From contig CANQTI010000058.1 of assembly GCA_947626725.1 (NCBI GenBank), positions 1 through 9,861 on the forward strand: a stretch of DNA of 9,861 nucleotides. The letters run 5' to 3'. The notes under the pieces were generated by a model. The model ran no database searches, had not been told where the DNA came from, and saw only the letters and a list, made by a program, of their open reading frames with translations. Shown here in pieces: positions 5,968 through 9,861 of the stretch. The DNA is from an uncultured Eisenbergiella sp. (lineage in GTDB: Bacteria > Bacillota > Clostridia > Lachnospirales > Lachnospiraceae). Position numbers and translations under genes: made by a program. Every line of letters begins with the position of its first letter. Position 1 is the stretch's first letter.

Positions 5968-7392
5968 ATGCGGATTTGTGTCATACTGGAGGGGTGTTAT
6001 CCTTACGTCACGGGCGGCGTGTCCTCCTGGATGCACCAGTACATACAGGCGATGCCGCAGCACGAGTTTGTGCTGTGGACTATCGGGGCCAATTCCAGGG
6101 ACCGCGGGAAATTCAAGTATGAGCTCCCGGAGAATGTGGCAGAAGTGAAGGAGATTTTCCTGAACGATGCTCTGACGATGGCGTTCCATAAGAAGCGCTA
6201 CAAGTTCAGCGATGAAGAGACCGCGCAGCTGCGGGCGCTCATTGAGTGCGGCAATCCGAACTGGGATACGCTGTTTCATATTTACCATGACAATCATGTT
6301 TCCCCGATCGCGTTTCTGATGAGTGAGGATTTTCTGGAGATCCTCACGAATATCTGCCGGGAGGATTATCCCTATACGGCATTTTCGGATCTGTTCCACA
6401 CCGTGCGCTCCATGATGCTGCCGGTGCTCTATGCGATTCAGTCCGAGGTTCCGAAAGCGGATGTTTACCATGCCATCGCCACCGGCTATGCCGGCATTCT
6501 GGCAAGGCTTGGAGCTTATGTGTACAGGGCGCCTTTTCTGGTCACGGAACACGGGATCTATACCCGGGAACGGGAGGAGGAGATCATCCGCGCCAAGTGG
6601 GTGGTGCCGGCATTCAAGCGCATGTGGGTGCGTTTCTTTTATATGCTTTCCATGGGAGCCTATGACAAGGCCCTGATGGTGACCAGCCTGTTTGAACGGG
6701 CGTCCCAGCTGCAGGTCAGCATGGGCTGCGGGGCTGATAAGTGCCGGTATATCGTGAACGGCGTGCATTACGATCGGTTCTGCAGTATTCCGTATAAGAA
6801 ACCGGATGGCTGGACGGATATCGGTGCGGTTCTGCGCATTGCGCCGATCAAGGATGTGAAGACGCTGCTTTACGCATTTGCCGAACTGAAACGGCGGGTG
6901 CCGAATGTAAGGCTGCACGTGTGCGGCCCGGAAGATGACGAAGAATATGCCAAAGAATGCTATGACCTCGCCGCACAGCTGAAGCTTCAGGATGTGGAGT
7001 TTCCCGGAACGGTGAACGTGCTGGAGAAGATGCAGGAGTTCGATTTTACGATACTGACCAGCCTGTCCGAAGGGCAGCCTTTGTCTGTGTTGGAGTCCTT
7101 CGCCGCCGGACGGCCGTGTGTGACGACGGATGTCGGCTGCTGCAAGGAGCTGATCGGCGGCATGACCGGAGATACTCTGGGGCGAGCGGGGCTGTGTGTT
7201 CCGCCGATGCATCGGGAAGCGATCGCGGGCGCGATGGAGTACCTGTGCACCCATCCCGAAGAGCGGTTTCAAATGGGACAGATCGGAAAGGAGAGAGTAC
7301 GGAAGTATTACCTGCATGGGGATATGATCCAAAACTATCTGGACGCGTATGAGGAGGTGTTTGCAAAATGGCGGGCATTGGGTTCAGCTTAA
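5968..7392 (+). CDS. pelF: PelF, GT4-type glycosyltransferase of Pel synthesis
   Basis: This 474-residue cytosolic GT-B glycosyltransferase is thought to polymerise the Pel chain from nucleotide sugars. The N-terminus ICVILEGCYPYVTGGVSSW is the characteristic PelF opening with its glycine-rich acceptor-side loop. The VYHAIATGYAG segment (His168) corresponds to the conserved His of the N-terminal Rossmann domain, followed by FLVTEHGIYTRER. The C-terminal domain has the linker IVNGVHYDRF, the strand LRIAPIKDVKTLL and the EX7E motif E368-GQPLSVL-E376, then AAGRPCVTTDVG. The length is close to the family's usual size (Pseudomonas PelF about 507). The start at ATG 5968 is backed by AGGAGGA (5954-5960) with seven-base spacing. 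The 3' end overlaps pelG by 25 bp. Confidence 0.95.
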   Translation: MRICVILEGCYPYVTGGVSSWMHQYIQAMPQHEFVLWTIGANSRDRGKFKYELPENVAEVKEIFLNDALTMAFHKKRYKFSDEETAQLRALIECGNPNWDTLFHIYHDNHVSPIAFLMSEDFLEILTNICREDYPYTAFSDLFHTVRSMMLPVLYAIQSEVPKADVYHAIATGYAGILARLGAYVYRAPFLVTEHGIYTREREEEIIRAKWVVPAFKRMWVRFFYMLSMGAYDKALMVTSLFERASQLQVSMGCGADKCRYIVNGVHYDRFCSIPYKKPDGWTDIGAVLRIAPIKDVKTLLYAFAELKRRVPNVRLHVCGPEDDEEYAKECYDLAAQLKLQDVEFPGTVNVLEKMQEFDFTILTSLSEGQPLSVLESFAAGRPCVTTDVGCCKELIGGMTGDTLGRAGLCVPPMHREAIAGAMEYLCTHPEERFQMGQIGKERVRKYYLHGDMIQNYLDAYEEVFAKWRALGSA

Positions 7393-8945
7393 AACGGCTG
7401 TTTTCGCAGAAAGGCGTTTTGCCGCTGTGCCGTGCGTACGGCTATGCGGGCATTGTCTGTGCAGGTCCGATGATCCTGGGCGTGATCCTTCTGTTGGGCA
7501 TGCAGCTGATTTCACGGCTGGCGGGCGTTTCCGCCCATGATCGTGAACTGATGAACTGTATGATCACATACAGTCTGCTCTGGTCTCTGACGGTGAGCAG
7601 CTGGTTCAATATGATCCTGACACGTTATACCTCCGACATGCTCTATGAGGAAAAACCGAAGACCATTATGCCGTCCTTCTACGGCGGTCTGTCCATCATG
7701 CTCGTCGTCGGAGCGGTGAGCTACGGCATCTTTCTGCACTTTTCGGGCATCCGGCTGCTTTATCAGCTCGAGTGCTTGTGCTTTTCCCTTGTCCTGATGG
7801 TCGTGTGGACGGAGATGATCTACCTGACCGCGCTCAAGGATTATGCCGGCATTGTGCTGGCTTTCGCGATCTCTCTGATGATCGGGTTCATTCTGGCGCT
7901 GATCCTGGTGATCCTGGGGTTGGCGGGCGTTGCCAGCCTGCTGCTGTGCGTCATCGCAGCCTACGGCATCCTGATGACGTGGTATTATAAGCTGCTTTTG
8001 GACTATTTTCCGAACACCGGCGGGAGCAAGTTCGACTGGCTGCGCTGGTTTGACAAATTCCGCAGCCTGGCCCTGACCGGCGGTTTTGTGAATATCGGCC
8101 TGTTCGCACATTTGGTCATCATGTATTTCGGGCCGCTCAGGGTGCAGGTGGAGGGGCTGTTTTACGGCGCTCCGGAGCATGACGTTCCGGCGCTGCTGGC
8201 ATTTTTCTCGATCCTGATCACGACCATCAATTTCGTGACCTCCGTGGAGGTCCGGTTTTATCCGAAGTACCGAAACTATTACAGTCTGTTCAATGATAAC
8301 GGTTCTATTCAGGACATTGAACAGGGCGGCAGGGAGATGGTCAGTGTTCTCCGCCAGGAGATGGTGTATGCCGGATATAAGCAGTTCATGAGTACGGTCC
8401 TGTTCGTAGTCATCGGCACGTTCCTGATGCAGCGGACGGATCTTGGCTTCAGCGATTTGGCCGTCAGTATTTTCCGTTTCCTGTGCGCAGGATACGGTAT
8501 CTATGCCATCAGCAATTCCCTCATGCTGCTCCTGCTGTATTTCGAGGATTATACCGGGGCGCTGCTGGGGTCCTTTGCCTTCGCAGCGGTCAGCGTGGCG
8601 GCTACGATTTATTCCATCCTGCGTGTGCCGACGAATTTTTACGGCCTTGGCTTCGTGGCCGGAAGCCTGTGTTTCTATCTGATCGTCTGGCTCCGCCTGG
8701 AATGGTATATCCGGCGCCTGCCATATTTTCTGCTTTGCAGGCAGGCGGTGGTACCAGGCCTGGTTCATGGTCCGTTCGTAGCGATCGCCGACAGGCTGGA
8801 CGCCCGCCAGGAGCGGCTGGAAGCGAAGCGTCAGACGAAGCTGGATCGTACCGCGGATAAGCGTCGGGCGAAACGAATGGAGAAACTGGAACAGGATCTG
8901 GAGGATGCCGGGCAGCTTTGGCGGGATGCGGAGGGAAAACGATGA
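7368..8945 (+). CDS. pelG: PelG, multi-pass membrane transporter of Pel polysaccharide
   Basis: This 525-residue integral membrane protein of the MOP/polysaccharide-transporter type has about 12 hydrophobic helices over residues 15-460. It opens MAGIGFSLKRLF, the typical PelG N-terminus, followed by the first helix with AGPMILG. It is expected to move the growing polymer across the membrane together with PelF, PelD and PelE. The start at ATG 7368 has AGGAGGTG (7352-7359) in front, inside the end of pelF. Beyond the last helix there is a soluble tail of about 51 residues (475-525), rich in Arg, Lys, Glu and Asp with a heptad-like pattern, probably a cytosolic charged helix or coiled coil. This makes it longer than Pseudomonas PelG (about 456). 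The stop overlaps the cotH-like start by 4 bp. Confidence 0.93.
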   Translation: MAGIGFSLKRLFSQKGVLPLCRAYGYAGIVCAGPMILGVILLLGMQLISRLAGVSAHDRELMNCMITYSLLWSLTVSSWFNMILTRYTSDMLYEEKPKTIMPSFYGGLSIMLVVGAVSYGIFLHFSGIRLLYQLECLCFSLVLMVVWTEMIYLTALKDYAGIVLAFAISLMIGFILALILVILGLAGVASLLLCVIAAYGILMTWYYKLLLDYFPNTGGSKFDWLRWFDKFRSLALTGGFVNIGLFAHLVIMYFGPLRVQVEGLFYGAPEHDVPALLAFFSILITTINFVTSVEVRFYPKYRNYYSLFNDNGSIQDIEQGGREMVSVLRQEMVYAGYKQFMSTVLFVVIGTFLMQRTDLGFSDLAVSIFRFLCAGYGIYAISNSLMLLLLYFEDYTGALLGSFAFAAVSVAATIYSILRVPTNFYGLGFVAGSLCFYLIVWLRLEWYIRRLPYFLLCRQAVVPGLVHGPFVAIADRLDARQERLEAKRQTKLDRTADKRRAKRMEKLEQDLEDAGQLWRDAEGKR

Positions 8946-9861
8946 GGAAAAAGCCGGTGAGGGTGAGGCGGAAAAATGCGTTTGCTCCGGCCCTGCTCCT
9001 GGGGATTGCCCTGGCGGTCGGGATCTGCGTCAGCGTGTTTGCGGTTTACCGGAACAAAAGCCTGGATCGCTGGAACAGCTCGGAGATGGCGGAGCCGGAA
9101 ACTGTGTCTGCCCCCCGGGAGGGCGATGTGGTGGAAAAGACCGATGCCGCTGCCGACACCCGCCTGCGGGAGGATAAGCGAATCTATTCCGAGCGTTCGG
9201 AACGGGATCAGATGGTGACGATGTACCTGACGGTGCGTTCCGGCAATGCCGAGGACAGTACCGATCATACGTGGACAGAGGTCAACACCTATGATACCTA
9301 TTATTACTCCGAGCGCAACATTGACCGATACGCCTGCGAAGCGATCCTGCAGGTAGGAGATGAAAACGGGCCCCTCGAGGGAGAGTTCGGTTATGGGGAG
9401 ACGATCCCGAACGCAACCGTATGCGTCCGGGGACAGACCTCTTCCCGGAACCCGCAGAAGAGCTATAAGGTCCGCATCAAGGATGGGAAGGGTACCTACA
9501 GGGATATGCAGACGCTGCCCCTGAACAAGTATATGGATGATGATCTGCGCTTCCGCAACAAGCTGGTGTTTGATCTGATCCAGCCGGTGCCTCAGATGAC
9601 GGCGATCCGCACCCAGTTCGTGCATCTGTATGTGAAGGACGAGACCGAGGGCGGCAGCGGGGAATTCGAGGATTACGGGCTCTATACCCGGCTGGAGCAG
9701 ATGAATAAGGATTACCTGGAAAACCATGGGCTGGACAGAAGGGGGTACCTCTATAAGGTCGTCGATTTCGAATTTTACGCTTATGAGCCCCTGATGGTGA
9801 TGGAGAGGGATCCGGATTTTGATCCGTGGGCCTTCGAGGCGATCCTGAAGCCGAAGGGGGA
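8942..9861 (+). CDS. cotH: CotH-family protein (kinase-fold), 3' end beyond window
   Basis: The first 306 codons are present; the frame is open to the window edge. A basic N-terminus and one membrane helix (about 12-37) suggest anchoring with the domain outside. A low-complexity acidic spacer follows, and then from about residue 110 the CotH core. The conserved CVRGQTSS segment (161-168; R163, G164) and QKSYKVRIKD (172-181) match the RGNSSW...KKSYRI pattern. LNKYMDDDLRFRNKL matches the D-x-RN segment, and YGLYTRLEQMNKDYL with RGYLYKV matches the GxYxLxE region. CotH of Bacillus spores is an atypical protein kinase; here the substrate is unknown. The start is ATG 8942, in an ATGA overlap with the pelG stop and six bases after GGAGGG (8930-8935). 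The coupling implies a role with the Pel machinery. Confidence 0.9.
   Translation, partial: MRKKPVRVRRKNAFAPALLLGIALAVGICVSVFAVYRNKSLDRWNSSEMAEPETVSAPREGDVVEKTDAAADTRLREDKRIYSERSERDQMVTMYLTVRSGNAEDSTDHTWTEVNTYDTYYYSERNIDRYACEAILQVGDENGPLEGEFGYGETIPNATVCVRGQTSSRNPQKSYKVRIKDGKGTYRDMQTLPLNKYMDDDLRFRNKLVFDLIQPVPQMTAIRTQFVHLYVKDETEGGSGEFEDYGLYTRLEQMNKDYLENHGLDRRGYLYKVVDFEFYAYEPLMVMERDPDFDPWAFEAILKPKG

Noticed and set aside
5284..7332. 682-codon open frame on the - strand
   Set aside because: It lies opposite pelA, the small gene and pelF, whose motifs are clear. Its composition (His, Arg, Gln and Pro rich, no domain) is typical of an antisense shadow in GC-rich coding DNA.
7512..8768. 418-codon open frame on the - strand
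   Set aside because: It is antisense to pelG. It is rich in His, Gln and Asp from complemented hydrophobic codons and has no recognisable domain or ribosome binding site.
1..9861. tRNA/rRNA genes, CRISPR arrays, insertion sequences
   Set aside because: I found no regularly spaced repeats, no transposase-like product, no terminal inverted repeats and no tRNA-like cloverleaf.

Overview
The window looks like a chromosomal piece of an anaerobic Firmicute, most likely a Clostridia/Lachnospiraceae member. This rests on the Gram-positive form of the gene set (no pelB or pelC outer-membrane genes), strong AGGAGG-type ribosome binding sites, moderately high GC coding DNA, and an Rrf2 regulator and CotH protein of the kind common in that group. 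The genus cannot be read from the sequence.

Layout, all on the + strand. Positions 1-392 hold the 3' part of an Rrf2-family regulator gene, closed by a clear intrinsic terminator (395-426). Positions 393-811 form a leader without a large gene. It contains a perfect TATAAT hexamer, two abutting mini-ORFs (503-553 and 554-688), a long imperfect hairpin around the second one's ribosome binding site (520-585), and a second, very strong intrinsic terminator (681-719). The stop codon of the second mini-ORF lies inside the left arm of that terminator, so the arrangement looks like a transcription attenuator in front of the operon. From 812 onward there is one tightly packed operon: pelD-like (812-2938), pelE-like (2935-3870), pelA-like deacetylase (3867-5726), a 69-residue membrane protein of unknown function (5746-5955), pelF (5968-7392), pelG (7368-8945) and a CotH-family gene cut by the window end (8942-9861+). 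Junctions are 4-bp ATGA overlaps (D/E, E/A, G/cotH), a 25-bp overlap (F/G), and two short gaps around the small gene.

Functional reading: this is a Gram-positive-type Pel exopolysaccharide cluster. PelF is the cytosolic glycosyltransferase that builds the chain, and PelG is the multi-pass membrane transporter. PelD is the membrane c-di-GMP receptor that switches synthesis on, and PelE is a membrane/repeat scaffold. The PelA-like protein is an anchored extracytoplasmic CE4-like deacetylase that would make the polymer cationic. The most unusual points are: (i) PelD carries an N-terminal Rossmann/SDR (epimerase-like) domain that has lost both the glycine-rich nucleotide motif and the YxxxK catalytic pair; (ii) PelD keeps the RxxD c-di-GMP site while GGDEF is destroyed; (iii) the leader-ORF/terminator arrangement; (iv) the small membrane protein between pelA and pelF; (v) a CotH-like kinase-fold gene translationally coupled to pelG. 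All assignments come from reading motifs by eye. No database search was run.
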